Source: Stenotrophomonas rhizophila (GTDB taxonomy: Bacteria; Pseudomonadota; Gammaproteobacteria; Xanthomonadales; Xanthomonadaceae). Taken from it: 64,000 bases of DNA. Shown piece after piece: positions 1 to 8,779 of the stretch; positions within the stretch are counted from its first letter, which is position 1; every line of letters begins with the position of its first letter. Both the position numbers and the translations under genes were made by a program. Location of the stretch: contig NZ_RCDC01000007.1 in assembly GCF_003651185.1 (NCBI RefSeq), forward strand, positions 248,001 to 312,000, given 5' to 3'. The notes under the pieces are model-generated. The model was not told the DNA's origin. It did not search any database and saw nothing but the letters and a program-made list of their open reading frames with translations.

Positions 1-417
1 CCTTGGGTGCTTCTGGACGCGTGTGCGCCAGCGACCGGCCAGCCATGACACGCCCACGCAGCCTGCGACCACCAGCAGCCAGCCGGATGCCGTTGGCCCG
101 GCGCTCTGCTTGATCGCGCCCCACCACGCCGGGCCGAACATCGCCCCGATGGCCAGGACGGCGAGTGCCAACAAGGCAAGCAATACCCGTGACACCCAAC
201 GCTCGATACCGGCGTCATGCCGGGCAATGCGCAGCGTGACCTCACGGGCGAAGCGCATCGGCGGCCCACTCTGCGGTGCGGAGGCAATGGCCTGGGCGAT
301 GCGCAGATAGTCGGCGGCGTCCGGCGCAGCACGCTGGCCACTCAGCGCCGCGCGCAGGCCACGTTCCTGGGCCTGCCATTCCTCGGGGTCGATACGGGGA
401 TCATCTGCGGTGCTCAT
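1..417 (-). CDS. Membrane partner of ECF sigma factor (partial, runs off left edge)
   Basis: Reading leftward from the ATG at 417, an open frame of at least 139 residues runs off the window edge. It starts MSTADDPRIDPEEW. The first ~75 residues are soluble and two hydrophobic segments follow (about residues 82-102 and 113-130). Its ATG overlaps the stop codon of the upstream sigma factor gene (ATGA), so the two are translationally coupled. A soluble N-terminus followed by membrane helices, co-encoded with an ECF sigma factor, suggests an anti-sigma or sigma-associated membrane protein. No zinc-binding HxxxCxxC motif is visible, so this role is inferred from context only. Confidence 0.6.
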   Translation of the reverse strand, partial: MSTADDPRIDPEEWQAQERGLRAALSGQRAAPDAADYLRIAQAIASAPQSGPPMRFAREVTLRIARHDAGIERWVSRVLLALLALAVLAIGAMFGPAWWGAIKQSAGPTASGWLLVVAGCVGVSWLAGRWRTRVQKHPR

Positions 418-1019
418 GCGGGCACTCCAATACGGGATTCGAGCAGCTCGCGCAGCCGTTTCCGGCTGCGGAACAGATGGCTCTTGATGGTGCCTTCGGC
501 CAGGTCGGTCAGGATGGCGATCTCGGCGATGGAGATCTCTTCCAGATGATAGAGGGTGAGCAGCGTGCGTTGCAGCGGGGGCAGGGCATTGATCGCCGCG
601 TGCAGGTGGGTGTTGATGTCCTGCTCGCTGGTGCGTGCTTCCAGATCGATGCCATCGCCGATCCGATCGATCAACGCGGTGCCGTCGTCGCTTACGGTGT
701 TCTCCACCAGCGGAATGCGGCGCCGTTCCAGGTGGCGCTTGGCGATCGAATAGGCGACCTGCGCCACCCAGGATTTCAACGCGCTTTCGCCGCGGTACTG
801 ATGCAGCGTCTGATGGATGCGCAGGAAGGCTTCCTGGCACAGTTCGCGGGTGTCGTCGGGGTGGCGGACCATGCGGTCGACCACGCGCCAGCACAGCCCT
901 TGATACTCGCGCACCAGCTGCTCGAACGCGCCGGGCTGCCGCGACAGAATAGCGGCGACCAGTGCCCGGTCGGCGTCCAGACAGTCGGCAGGGGTGGGCG
1001 GCGGGATGCGCATCCCCAT
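414..1019 (-). CDS. ECF-type RNA polymerase sigma-70 factor
   Basis: About 201 residues. Region 2 is visible as FEQLVREYQGLCWRVV followed by the ELCQEAFLRIHQ helix and a W-containing DNA-melting segment (ALKSWVAQVAYSIAKRH). Region 4 is visible near the C-terminus as EEISIAEIAILTDLAEGTI-KSHLFRSRKRL, a helix-turn-helix for the -35 element. The length fits the family. Two ATGs lie close together (1019 and 1013) and neither has a strong ribosome site, so the start is uncertain by two codons. The downstream gene overlaps by the ATGA arrangement and encodes a membrane protein that may control it. The regulon cannot be read from the sequence. Confidence 0.9.
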   Translation of the reverse strand: MGMRIPPPTPADCLDADRALVAAILSRQPGAFEQLVREYQGLCWRVVDRMVRHPDDTRELCQEAFLRIHQTLHQYRGESALKSWVAQVAYSIAKRHLERRRIPLVENTVSDDGTALIDRIGDGIDLEARTSEQDINTHLHAAINALPPLQRTLLTLYHLEEISIAEIAILTDLAEGTIKSHLFRSRKRLRELLESRIGVPA

Positions 1020-1125
1020 AGGGATACGTCGAGTGCGCCATCGGTTGCAACCGTGATCCGTGCAACCCATTCCGCCCTGGCCGTATCTCAGTGGACAAGC
1101 CCCTCCTCAATGGAACGAACGCCCC

Positions 1126-1452
1126 ATGGATTACAACCTGATTCTTCCCGTCGTCCTGATCCTCGGCATCGTGTATGCCATCAAGAGCGTGGTCGATGGC
1201 CACACGCGCCGCCGGATCGTTGAAGCGCGCGGCTCGGAAGAGCTGGTGCGCTCGCTGCTGGCCGGCGATACCACCAAGCGGCGGCTGGCCTCGCTGCATT
1301 GGGGCTGCGTGTTGCTGACCCTGGCGCTGGCCTTCGGCCTGGTCGATCTGCTCGGTATCGACCGGGTCACGCCCGGCGCGATCGCCCTGCTGCTCGGTGC
1401 GACCGGGCTGGGCAACGTGGTGTACTTCGTGCTGGATCGCCGTTTGAAGTAA
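1126..1452 (+). CDS. Small two-helix membrane protein, DUF6249-like
   Basis: 108 residues beginning MDYNLILPVVLILGIVYAIK. One membrane helix is at the N-terminus, then a charged region (HTRRRIVEARGSEELVRSLLAG), then further hydrophobic stretches at about residues 60-75 and 82-100. It is divergent from the ECF sigma gene. Small proteins of this layout commonly sit beside ECF sigma/anti-sigma pairs in this family, and I recall the DUF6249 label for them, which needs a profile search. The ribosome site is weak; the start is chosen because the hydrophobic N-terminus begins there. Confidence 0.65.
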   Translation: MDYNLILPVVLILGIVYAIKSVVDGHTRRRIVEARGSEELVRSLLAGDTTKRRLASLHWGCVLLTLALAFGLVDLLGIDRVTPGAIALLLGATGLGNVVYFVLDRRLK

Positions 1453-1506
1453 GGTCGCCATCCTGCCGCCCGCGTCGCCAGCGGCTCCCCTGCAACAGGA
1501 CCTCGA

Positions 1507-3003
1507 ATGAAACGCATCCTGGCACTCTGTGCCGGCGTTGCCGTGGCCGTGATGTCTCCGGTGCGCGCTGCCACGCCTGTCGATTTTGCCCCACTGTCCT
1601 CCCTCATCGAACAGACCAAGGCGGCCACGGGCCTGCCTTCGGGTACCGCCGTCGTGGTGGTGAAGGGCGGCAAGGTGATCCATGAAGGCTACTACGGTCT
1701 CGCGGATATCGGGACCGGCACGCCGGTCACGGCTGACACTGTCTTCTACATCGCCTCGGCGACCAAGCCGTTCTTCGCGCTGAACGCCCTGCAGAAGCAG
1801 GGCGCCGGCGAGCTCGACATGGCGATGTCACTCCAGCAGATGTTTCCGCAAACACGCTTCGATGGCCTGGACGCCGAGGCGATCACCGTCCGCGATCTGC
1901 TCACGCACACTGCCGGCGTGGACAACACCGCCCTGGTCTGGGCCACCGCCTTCAGCGGCGTGCACGACAGCGCCTCGCGGCGGGCGCTGGTGGCGGGAAC
2001 CCAACGCGATCCGGACGCGGCGCACGGCACCTTCCGCTATACCAACCTGGGCTACAACCTGCTCAGCATCTGGATGGACCAGCACAACGGCCTGCCGTGG
2101 CAGGACCAGCTCCAGCGCACGTTGTTCGAGCCGTTGGGCATGCGGCACACGAGTACCCGGATCAGCACTGCCGAAGCGGCCGGCTGGCCCATGGCCGCGC
2201 CTTACTCGCTGGCCAGTGCGCAGCCGACCACGCCCCTGTATCTGCGCAAAGCGGACGACACGATGCAGGCGGCCGGCGGCATGGTCGCCACCGCGCCGGA
2301 CCTGGCGCGTTTCCTGATCGCGCAGCTACCGGGGGAGGGCAACATCGCCCTTGCCCGGGAGATAATCACCCGCTCGCAGCAGCGTCAGGTCGCGCTGGAC
2401 TCGAGCTATCTGGATTTCGCGCGCGACGGCTACGCGTGGGGCTGGTACACCGGGCAGTACAAGGGCCACCCACTGTTGCACCACTTCGGTGGATTCGCCG
2501 GCTTCCACGCGCACCTGTCGTTCATGCCGGACCAGAACATCGCGCTGGTGGTGCTCAACAACGAGGACGTGCTGGGCGCGCCGCTGACCAACCTCATCGC
2601 CGATCACGTATATGGCCTGCTGTTACACGAGCCCGGGATCACGTCGAGCTCTGCCGCCCGCTTCCTGGCGCTGCAGGCCAAGGCGGCCCAGATGCAGGCG
2701 AACGTGTCGCGCCAGCGCGAGGCGATCCAGTCACGCCCCTGGCGGCGGTCGTTGCCGCGCGACCATTTCGTGGGCCGATACGTCCATCCGCTGCTCGGCG
2801 AGATGCGGGTCGAGGCGGCCGGTGAGCAGGCGCTGCGGCTGCGCTGGGGGCGGCTGGACGCCGTCGCCAGTGCAGGCGAACAGATGGATCAGGGGCGCGT
2901 TGAATTCGTCCCCGGTTGGGGGAGCTGGCTGACCTTCCAGGCGGGAGAGGGCCAGGTACGGTCGCTTACGTTCGAGACCCTGACCTTCCAGCGTATGCCC
3001 TGA
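1507..3003 (+). CDS. Exported serine hydrolase, class C beta-lactamase / PBP-like family
   Basis: 498 residues. A Sec signal peptide is evident (MKRILALCAGVAVAVMSPVRA, cleaved after ARA-type residues near 21). The acyl-enzyme motif SxxK is S84-A-T-K87, a YxN motif is in the FRYTNLGYN segment, and the third motif is the HHFGGFAGF stretch. These define the beta-lactamase (PF00144) fold acting in the periplasm. About 130 C-terminal residues after the catalytic domain are predicted to form an extra domain. Members are esterases, D-peptidases or amidases; a true antibiotic resistance role cannot be assumed. It converges with the LacI gene at 3011 with only 7 bp between. Confidence 0.88.
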   Translation: MKRILALCAGVAVAVMSPVRAATPVDFAPLSSLIEQTKAATGLPSGTAVVVVKGGKVIHEGYYGLADIGTGTPVTADTVFYIASATKPFFALNALQKQGAGELDMAMSLQQMFPQTRFDGLDAEAITVRDLLTHTAGVDNTALVWATAFSGVHDSASRRALVAGTQRDPDAAHGTFRYTNLGYNLLSIWMDQHNGLPWQDQLQRTLFEPLGMRHTSTRISTAEAAGWPMAAPYSLASAQPTTPLYLRKADDTMQAAGGMVATAPDLARFLIAQLPGEGNIALAREIITRSQQRQVALDSSYLDFARDGYAWGWYTGQYKGHPLLHHFGGFAGFHAHLSFMPDQNIALVVLNNEDVLGAPLTNLIADHVYGLLLHEPGITSSSAARFLALQAKAAQMQANVSRQREAIQSRPWRRSLPRDHFVGRYVHPLLGEMRVEAAGEQALRLRWGRLDAVASAGEQMDQGRVEFVPGWGSWLTFQAGEGQVRSLTFETLTFQRMP

Positions 3004-3010
3004 GCCAGGC

Positions 3011-4042
3011 TCAGCCGCGCAGCGAGGAGTCCCGCAGCACCTGCTTCACCGCGATGCTCTGGCCTTCCACCGGCTGGCCTTCGATCAGCGCCAGCAGTTT
3101 TTCCACCAGCAGGTGACCGGCCTGCTTGGTGTCCTGCTGCACGGTGGACAGCGGCGGGGAGACCGAGGCGGCCAGCGGGATGTCATCGAAGCCGGTGACC
3201 GCCACGTCCTCGGGCACGCGCAGGCCATGTTCGCGCAGGGCGCGCATCGCACCGATCGCGATCAGGTCGCTGGCCGCGCACAGCCCGTCGATACGCTCGC
3301 CGCGCGCCAATAGCGCCTGGCAGGCATCGAAACCGGACTGCTCGGTGGTGATCGCATCGTGCTGCAGGGACGGCTCGGCGGTAAGGCCGCGCGCCTGCAT
3401 CGCCTCCACGTGGCCGCGGTAGCGCTGCTCGAACTCGGGGTAGTGGCTGGAGGCATGACCGACGAAGGCGATCCGGCGGCAGCCCTGGTCGAGCAGGTGG
3501 ACGGTGATGTCGAACCCGCCCTGGAAATTGTCGCTGCCGATCGAGACGCCGGGCTGGTCGGGCAGGGACGCGCCCCAGCGCACGAAATGGGTACCTTGTT
3601 CGACCAGCCGCTGCAGGCGTTCGCGCGACTCGTGGTAGTCGCCATAGCCCAGCAGGATGATGCCGTCGGCCTTGTTGCTGTCCTCGTAATCGGCCTGCCA
3701 GTCGGTGGACAGCTGCTGGAAGGAGACCAGCAGGTCGTAGCCGCGCAGCGCGCAGGCCCGGGTGATCGAGCCGAGCATGGCGTGGAAGAACGGGTTGATC
3801 AGCGAATCGTCGTTGGTGGGGTCTTCGAAGAACAGCAGGGCCAGCGTGCCGGCATTGCGCAGGCGCAGGCTGGAGGCGTTCTTGTCGACCTTGTAGTTCA
3901 GCTCCCGGGCGATGGCCAGGATCCGCTGGCGGGTCTCGGCATTGACCATCGGGCTGCCACGCAGCGCCCGCGACACCGTCGGCTGGGAGACGCCGGCCAG
4001 GTGGGCGATATCGAGGGAGGTGGCTTTGCCGCGGATGGTCAT
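3011..4042 (-). CDS. LacI-family transcriptional regulator (first copy)
   Basis: 343 residues. The N-terminal helix-turn-helix is clear (SLDIAHLAGVSQPTVSRALRG, residues ~9-29), followed by the hinge helix and a periplasmic-binding-like sugar sensor domain ending in the typical VPEDVAVTGFDDIPLAASVSPPL-type segment. It represses or activates sugar genes on binding a small ligand. Its neighbours are a convergent serine hydrolase and divergent ssb, neither an obvious sugar gene, so its target is unknown. I found no TGCAATCGATTGCA-type palindrome beside it, unlike the second LacI gene at 14298. Confidence 0.92.
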   Translation of the reverse strand: MTIRGKATSLDIAHLAGVSQPTVSRALRGSPMVNAETRQRILAIARELNYKVDKNASSLRLRNAGTLALLFFEDPTNDDSLINPFFHAMLGSITRACALRGYDLLVSFQQLSTDWQADYEDSNKADGIILLGYGDYHESRERLQRLVEQGTHFVRWGASLPDQPGVSIGSDNFQGGFDITVHLLDQGCRRIAFVGHASSHYPEFEQRYRGHVEAMQARGLTAEPSLQHDAITTEQSGFDACQALLARGERIDGLCAASDLIAIGAMRALREHGLRVPEDVAVTGFDDIPLAASVSPPLSTVQQDTKQAGHLLVEKLLALIEGQPVEGQSIAVKQVLRDSSLRG

Positions 4043-4354
4043 TTCAGCAGGGGGCGAGGCGGTGGAGGGACATCATGCCATGCGCTGCCAGGGCTGGGCC
4101 GGGCGGCGGGATGGCCCGGCGGGCCGCCGCCCGGCCGCGTCCGGTGTAACCGCCGTCACCCTTGCGGGGTATGGCTCGAGCAGGTTTCCGGTCGCTGCCG
4201 GGCGGAATTCCGACAGGGTCGGGGACGGCGGCGATGATAAGATGGTGCAATCTGGATCCCCCCAATTCTCCCGAGGGTGGCCCGGCAGATCTGCACCCCG
4301 CCCGGGGCTGTGATATGACTGCGGCCTGCCCTCGGACAACGGAAGAGCAACCCT
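4043..4354. promoter_or_regulatory. Intergenic region between lacI-type gene and ssb
   Basis: About 312 bp with no supportable gene. It must hold the start signals of the leftward regulator and the rightward ssb gene. AT-richer tracts occur near 4233-4250 (GATGATAAGATGG) and 4311-4320, but I cannot name a -35/-10 pair with confidence. No hairpin with a T tract is visible. Confidence 0.4.
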
Positions 4355-4900
4355 ATGGCGCGCGGCATCAATAAAGTCATCCTGGTCGGCAACCTCGGCA
4401 ACGACCCGGACGTGAAGTACACCCAGGGCGGTATGGCGATCACCCGCATCAGCCTGGCCACCACCAGCGTCCGCAAGGACAAGGATGGCAACCAGCAGGA
4501 GCGTACCGAATGGCACCGCGTGGTGTTCTTCGGCAAGCTCGGCGAAATCGCCGGTGAATACCTGCGCAAGGGCAGCTCGGTCTACGTCGAAGGCAGCCTG
4601 CGTTACGACAAGTACACCGGCCAGGATGGCGTGGAGAAGTACTCCACCGACATCATCGCCGATGAAATGCAGATGCTCGGCGGCCGTGAAGGCGGCGGTG
4701 GCGGTGGTGCCGGCGGCGAACGTCCGCAGCGCCAGCAGGCCCCGCGCCAGGAGTACGGCGGTGGTGGCGGTGGTGGTGGCGGTCAGCGCGGCGGCGGTGG
4801 TGGTGGTGGTGGCTACGGCCAGCAGCGCCCGCAGCAGCAGGCCCCGCAGCAGTCGGCGCCGCCGATGGACGACTTCGCGGATGACGACATTCCGTTCTGA
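4355..4900 (+). CDS. ssb: Single-stranded DNA-binding protein
   Basis: 181 residues. The OB-fold domain (residues ~1-110) begins [19 protein letters not shown] and contains the conserved ITRISLATT and [23 protein letters not shown] segments. A low-complexity Gly/Gln linker (about 112-165) leads to the acidic tip [11 protein letters not shown], the conserved C-terminal hook that recruits replication and repair partners. The protein coats single-stranded DNA as a tetramer. The linker is encoded by GGT/GGC runs. A strong intrinsic terminator follows directly, consistent with a single-gene transcript. Confidence 0.98.
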   Translation: MARGINKVILVGNLGNDPDVKYTQGGMAITRISLATTSVRKDKDGNQQERTEWHRVVFFGKLGEIAGEYLRKGSSVYVEGSLRYDKYTGQDGVEKYSTDIIADEMQMLGGREGGGGGGAGGERPQRQQAPRQEYGGGGGGGGGQRGGGGGGGGYGQQRPQQQAPQQSAPPMDDFADDDIPF

Positions 4901-4926
4901 TTTCTGATTTTTACGGGTGTAAATAG

Positions 4927-4961
4927 AACCCCAGCAAGCCACTGTGCTTGCTGGGGTTTTT
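4927..4961 (+). terminator. Intrinsic terminator of ssb
   Basis: A perfect 12-bp stem AACCCCAGCAAG / CTTGCTGGGGTT with an 8-nt loop is followed by T residues. It lies 26 bp after the ssb stop codon. Confidence 0.92.
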
Positions 4962-5060
4962 CTTTTCTGCACGGGACGTTCTGGTTCCTGCTGGTCTGGC
5001 GCCGGTCTTCGATCTCTGGTCGTGGCACGATGGGCCACAACTCAAGGGAGGAGTGACGGC

Positions 5061-5354
5061 ATGCGACTGACGGACCAGGAACTCAAGCACGTGCTCAATG
5101 TCGACTGGGGAATGCGGTTCTGGCGTTGGTTCCGCTGGGTGCTGCTGGTCGTCCTGGCAGTGGCCGCGACCGGTGGTTACACCGGCCTGATGAAGCAGGC
5201 ACCGAATGCGTGGCTGATCGCCGGCGCGGTCTATCTGCTGGTCGCCTGGCCGGGGCTCTGCCGCGCGTACGTCTATCGCTCGCTGCGGCGCATGATCGAG
5301 GCCGATCCGGAGGCCCGCGAGCAGTTGCGCCAGGCGATGCATCGCCGGGGATGA
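5061..5354 (+). CDS. Small membrane protein, unknown function
   Basis: 97 residues starting MRLTDQELKHVLNVDWGMRF. A ribosome site GGGAGGAG lies 8 nt upstream and fixes the start. There are two hydrophobic segments (about 26-40 and 51-66) with a cytoplasmic-looking, Arg/Glu-rich C-terminal tail. I do not recognise the family. It stands alone between the ssb terminator and the sugar locus. Confidence 0.7.
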   Translation: MRLTDQELKHVLNVDWGMRFWRWFRWVLLVVLAVAATGGYTGLMKQAPNAWLIAGAVYLLVAWPGLCRAYVYRSLRRMIEADPEAREQLRQAMHRRG

Positions 5355-5497
5355 GCGCATGCTTGCTGGGCGGCGGCGCTGTCCTGCCGCAGCCCGGTGA
5401 ACGCGACTACGTGGCACGCCGCCCTCCCATCGCACGAACGCGGCGAGAGGCATCACGCGCGTTGTGCCCCGCAGCATGCGTTTTCGTGCACCGCGTC

Positions 5498-5527
5498 TTG
5501 CAAAAAAATCAGTTCCTCCTCTATGGT
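5498..5527 (+). promoter_or_regulatory. Candidate promoter of the GMC dehydrogenase operon
   Basis: TTGCAA (5498-5503) and TATGGT (5522-5527) are spaced by 18 bp, a plausible sigma-70 promoter. The -10 hexamer runs into the palindrome at 5527-5540, so a bound LacI-type protein would block transcription start. Confidence 0.5.
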
Positions 5528-5540
5528 GCAATCGATTGCA
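5527..5540. promoter_or_regulatory. LacI-type operator TGCAATCGATTGCA (copy 1)
   Basis: A perfect 14-bp palindrome with the central CG typical of LacI/GalR-family operators. An identical copy lies at 14219-14232 beside a LacI-family gene. It overlaps the candidate promoter for the four-gene plus-strand operon starting at 5590. Binding by the product of the gene at 14298 is inferred. Confidence 0.8.
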
Positions 5541-5589
5541 TTGCAGCGGATCGTCAGCGTTTGATACCGGTTGGGAGGCCGGAAGACGG

Positions 5590-6492
5590 ATGTCCATCCA
5601 TTCGATCAGACCGGCGCCGGTATCGGGGCCGGGGCTCACGCGGCGCGATGCACTGCGCCTGGCGGCCGCCGCGAGCCTTGGTTTGGGTGCTGCGGGCGTG
5701 CTGCCGGCGTTTGCCGCGGCCGCGCCGCTCAGGGGCAACCTGAAGCACTCCGTCGCCCGCTGGACCTTTCCGCAGCAGTCGGTCGCGCAACTGTGCAGGA
5801 TGGTGAAGGACATCGGGTTCGCTGCCATCGATCTGGTCGGCCCGGAGGACTGGCCCACGCTGAAGGCCCATGGCGTGGACAGCTCGATGTGCAACGGTGC
5901 GGAGCTGGGCCTGACCAAGGGCTTTGCCGGCCGCGAGTTCCACGACCAACTGGTGGAGCGCTACACGCGGCACATCGATCTGGTCGCCGATGCCGGCTAC
6001 CGCAACCTCATCTGCTTCTCCGGCAATCGGAACGGCATGGACCCCGAGGAAGGCATGGCCCATGCCGAAGCGGGGCTCAAGCGCCTCCTCCGGCACGCCG
6101 AGAAACGCAACGTCGTACTGGTGATGGAGCTGCTGAACTCCAGGGTCGATCATCCCGACTACCTGTGCGACACCTCCGCATGGGGCGTGGCGCTGTGCCA
6201 GCGGCTCGGCTCGGACCACTTCGGCCTGCTCTACGACATCTATCACATGCAGATCATGGAGGGCGACATCATCGCCACCATCGGCAGGGATCACGCCTGT
6301 TTCAAGCATTACCACACGGCGGGCGTGCCGGGCCGGCACGAGATCGGGGACCAGCAGGAACTCAATTACCCCGCCATCTGTCGCGCGATCCGCGACACCG
6401 GTTTCGACGGATATCTGGCGCAGGAATTCATGCCTGCGGCACCGGATCCCGTCGGCTCGCTGCGCGAGGCGATCCGCCTCTGCGACGTCTGA
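5590..6492 (+). CDS. Tat-exported sugar isomerase/epimerase, hydroxypyruvate-isomerase-like TIM barrel
   Basis: 300 residues. The N-terminus carries a twin-arginine signal (LTRRDALRLAAAASLGLGAAG, residues ~16-36), so the folded enzyme is sent to the periplasm. The rest is an AP-endonuclease-2-type TIM barrel. Metal-ligand positions typical of the hydroxypyruvate isomerase group are visible: Glu in LVMELLNS, Asp and His in LLYDIYHMQIMEGD, His in the HTAGVPGRHE strand, and Glu in LAQEFMPA. Family members isomerise or epimerise ketoses or ketoacids. First gene of the operon, 26 bp before the GMC dehydrogenase. Acting on an oxidised sugar in the periplasm is inference. Tat export of this fold is unusual compared with the cytosolic Hyi enzymes. 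Confidence 0.88.
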   Translation: MSIHSIRPAPVSGPGLTRRDALRLAAAASLGLGAAGVLPAFAAAAPLRGNLKHSVARWTFPQQSVAQLCRMVKDIGFAAIDLVGPEDWPTLKAHGVDSSMCNGAELGLTKGFAGREFHDQLVERYTRHIDLVADAGYRNLICFSGNRNGMDPEEGMAHAEAGLKRLLRHAEKRNVVLVMELLNSRVDHPDYLCDTSAWGVALCQRLGSDHFGLLYDIYHMQIMEGDIIATIGRDHACFKHYHTAGVPGRHEIGDQQELNYPAICRAIRDTGFDGYLAQEFMPAAPDPVGSLREAIRLCDV

Positions 6493-6518
6493 AACGATAT
6501 CCACCAGGTGAGAGATCC

Positions 6519-8204
6519 ATGGCAGACAATCATTACGACGCGATCGTCGTTGGCTCGGGAATCAGTGGCGGTTGGGCGGCGAAGGAACTGACCGAGAAGG
6601 GCCTCAAGGTGCTGATGCTGGAACGCGGCCGCAACATCGAGCACGTTAAGGACTACGTCAACGCGATGAAGGAACCGTGGGACTTCCCGCACCGCAACCG
6701 GCCAACCCAGGCGATGAAGGCCGCCTTCCCGGTGCTGATGCGCGACTACGCGCTGGCCGAGAACCTCCAGGGCATGTGGGCCGACGAACAGGAATCGCCC
6801 TACATCGAGACCAAGCGCTTCGACTGGTTCCGCGGCTACCACGTCGGTGGACGTTCGCTGATGTGGGGCCGGCAGAGCTATCGCTTCTCCGACCTGGATT
6901 TTGAGGCGAACCTCAAGGACGGCATCGCCACCGACTGGCCGATCCGCTACGCCGACATCGCACCCTGGTACGACCATGTGGAGAAGTTCGCCGGCATCGC
7001 TGGCACCCGTGAAGGGCTGGACGTGCTGCCGGACGGCCAGTTCCTGCCGCCGATCCCGTTGAACATCGTCGAAAAGGACGTGGCCGCGCGGATCAGGAAG
7101 GCCTTCGGCGGAACCCGGCACATGATCCACTCGCGCACCGCCAACATCACCCAGCCATTGCCCGAGCAGGGTCGGGTCAACTGCCAGTACCGCAACAAGT
7201 GCATTCTTGGCTGTCCCTTCGGTGCGTACTTTTCGACACAGGCGGCGACGCTGCCGGCGGCCATGAAGACGGGCAACCTGACGTTGCGGCCGTTCTCGAT
7301 CGTCAAGGAAGTGCTCTACGACAAGGACCGCAAGCGTGCGCGCGGGGTGGAGGTCATCGATGCCGAGACGGGGCAGACCTATGAGTACACGGCCAAGGTC
7401 ATCTTCCTCAATGCGTCCTCCTTCAACTCCACCTGGCTGCTGATGAACTCGGCCACCGATGTGTGGGATGGCGGGCTGGGCGCATCGTCGGGCGAGCTGG
7501 GCCACAACGTGATGGACCATCATTTCGGTGCGGGCGCCTCGGGCCGGGTCGAGGGCTATGAGGACAAGTACTACTTCGGCCGTCGTCCCTGCGGCTTCTA
7601 CATTCCCCGCTTCCGCAACGTGGCTGCGGACAAGCGCCGCTACCTGCGTGGCTTCGGCTACCAGGGCGGTGCCAGCCGCACGGGATGGTCGCGCGAGATC
7701 GCCGAGCTGAACATCGGTGCCGACCTGAAGGAGGCGCTGACCGTGCCCGGTGACTGGCGCATCGGCATGACCGGCTTCGGCGAAATGCTGCCGCACCACG
7801 ACAACACGATCCGCCTGGACGGCGACCGCAAGGACAAGTGGGGACTGCCGGTGCTGGCGATGGATGTCTCCATGCGCGCCAACGAACTGGCCATGCGCAA
7901 GGACATGGCCGCCGATGCTGCTGAGATGCTCGAGGCCGCGGGGGTCAAAGACGTGGAGATGCATGACAATGACTACGCGCCAGGCAAGGGCATCCACGAA
8001 ATGGGGACCGCGCGCATGGGCCGTGACCGCAGGACGTCCGTGCTGAACCAGCACAACCAGGTCTGGGATGCGCCCAACGTCTATGTGACCGACGGTGCCT
8101 GCATGACGTCCAGCGCGTGCGTGAATCCTTCGCTGACCTACATGGCGCTGACGGCGCGGGCCGCCGACCATGCCGCACGCGAACTGAAAGCGGGGAATCT
8201 CTGA
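6519..8204 (+). CDS. GMC-family FAD sugar dehydrogenase, probable glycoside 3-dehydrogenase catalytic subunit
   Basis: 561 residues. The Rossmann FAD motif is at the N-terminus (VVGSGISGGWAAKEL, ~residues 10-24). A Cys pair (NKCILGCPFGAY) lies near residue 230. The catalytic His is in KGIHEMGTARMG and the partner Asn in CVNPSLTYMAL near the C-terminus. The protein lacks its own export signal; the next gene's product has one, as in gluconate/fructose dehydrogenase complexes where the small subunit carries the large one through Tat. Electrons would pass to the c-type cytochrome at 9568. Similar triplets (GMC, Tat small subunit, cytochrome) make up the Caulobacter lac and other glucoside-3-dehydrogenase systems. 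The TGATG junction couples it to the next gene. Confidence 0.92.
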   Translation: MADNHYDAIVVGSGISGGWAAKELTEKGLKVLMLERGRNIEHVKDYVNAMKEPWDFPHRNRPTQAMKAAFPVLMRDYALAENLQGMWADEQESPYIETKRFDWFRGYHVGGRSLMWGRQSYRFSDLDFEANLKDGIATDWPIRYADIAPWYDHVEKFAGIAGTREGLDVLPDGQFLPPIPLNIVEKDVAARIRKAFGGTRHMIHSRTANITQPLPEQGRVNCQYRNKCILGCPFGAYFSTQAATLPAAMKTGNLTLRPFSIVKEVLYDKDRKRARGVEVIDAETGQTYEYTAKVIFLNASSFNSTWLLMNSATDVWDGGLGASSGELGHNVMDHHFGAGASGRVEGYEDKYYFGRRPCGFYIPRFRNVAADKRRYLRGFGYQGGASRTGWSREIAELNIGADLKEALTVPGDWRIGMTGFGEMLPHHDNTIRLDGDRKDKWGLPVLAMDVSMRANELAMRKDMAADAAEMLEAAGVKDVEMHDNDYAPGKGIHEMGTARMGRDRRTSVLNQHNQVWDAPNVYVTDGACMTSSACVNPSLTYMALTARAADHAARELKAGNL

Positions 8205-8779
8205 TGGATCGTCGCGAACTGCTGAAGATGATCGTCGCCGCCACCGGTGCGGCCATGATCGGTCTGCCCGCGCTCGGTCAGGCACAGGCTCCTGCCGCAG
8301 GTGCGAAGTCGCGCTTCTCCGACGCGGATGTCGGCACGCTGGACGAGATCGCTGAGACCATCCTGCCGCGGACGACAACGCCGGGGGCGAAAGACGCAGG
8401 CGCCGGTGCGTTCATGGCGACGTTCGTCAGCGACTGCTACACCGCCCGGCAGCAGGCGACGTTCCGCGCCGGCCTGGCCGATATCGACAAACGCGCGGGC
8501 GGCCGCTTCGTCTCGCTCGCGCCGCAGGCACGCACCGAGCTGCTGCGCGCGCTGGATACAGAGGCCAGGAAACAGGCAGTCGAGGTCACCGAGACCGGTA
8601 CCGCCGAGGAAGGGGAGCCGATGCCGCATTACTTCACGATGTTCAAGCAGCTGACCATCTTCGGTTTCTTCACCTCCAAAGTCGGCGCAACTGAAGTGCT
8701 GCGCTACGTCGCGGTGCCGGGGCGCTACGACGGCGACCTCGCCTATATCCCCGGTACGCCGGCGTGGGGGACCAGCTGA
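8204..8779 (+). CDS. Gluconate 2-dehydrogenase subunit-3-like Tat small subunit
   Basis: 191 residues. The Tat signal is MDRRELLKMIVAATGAAMIG; the remainder is helical and matches the subunit-3 family (PF13618) pattern, with a conserved LDEIAETILPRT segment and a C-terminal KQLTIFGFFTSKVGATEVLRY stretch. It is thought to chaperone and export the FAD subunit. Its ATG shares a base with the GMC stop codon (TGATG) and its own stop is coupled the same way to the DUF1080 gene. No heme or iron-sulfur motif is seen, so it is structural or an export partner rather than an electron carrier. Confidence 0.9.
   Translation: MDRRELLKMIVAATGAAMIGLPALGQAQAPAAGAKSRFSDADVGTLDEIAETILPRTTTPGAKDAGAGAFMATFVSDCYTARQQATFRAGLADIDKRAGGRFVSLAPQARTELLRALDTEARKQAVEVTETGTAEEGEPMPHYFTMFKQLTIFGFFTSKVGATEVLRYVAVPGRYDGDLAYIPGTPAWGTS

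Noticed and set aside
4690-4815. Runs of GGT/GGC triplets resembling a microsatellite
   Set aside because: They encode the glycine-rich linker of Ssb in frame, so the repeat is explained by protein sequence.
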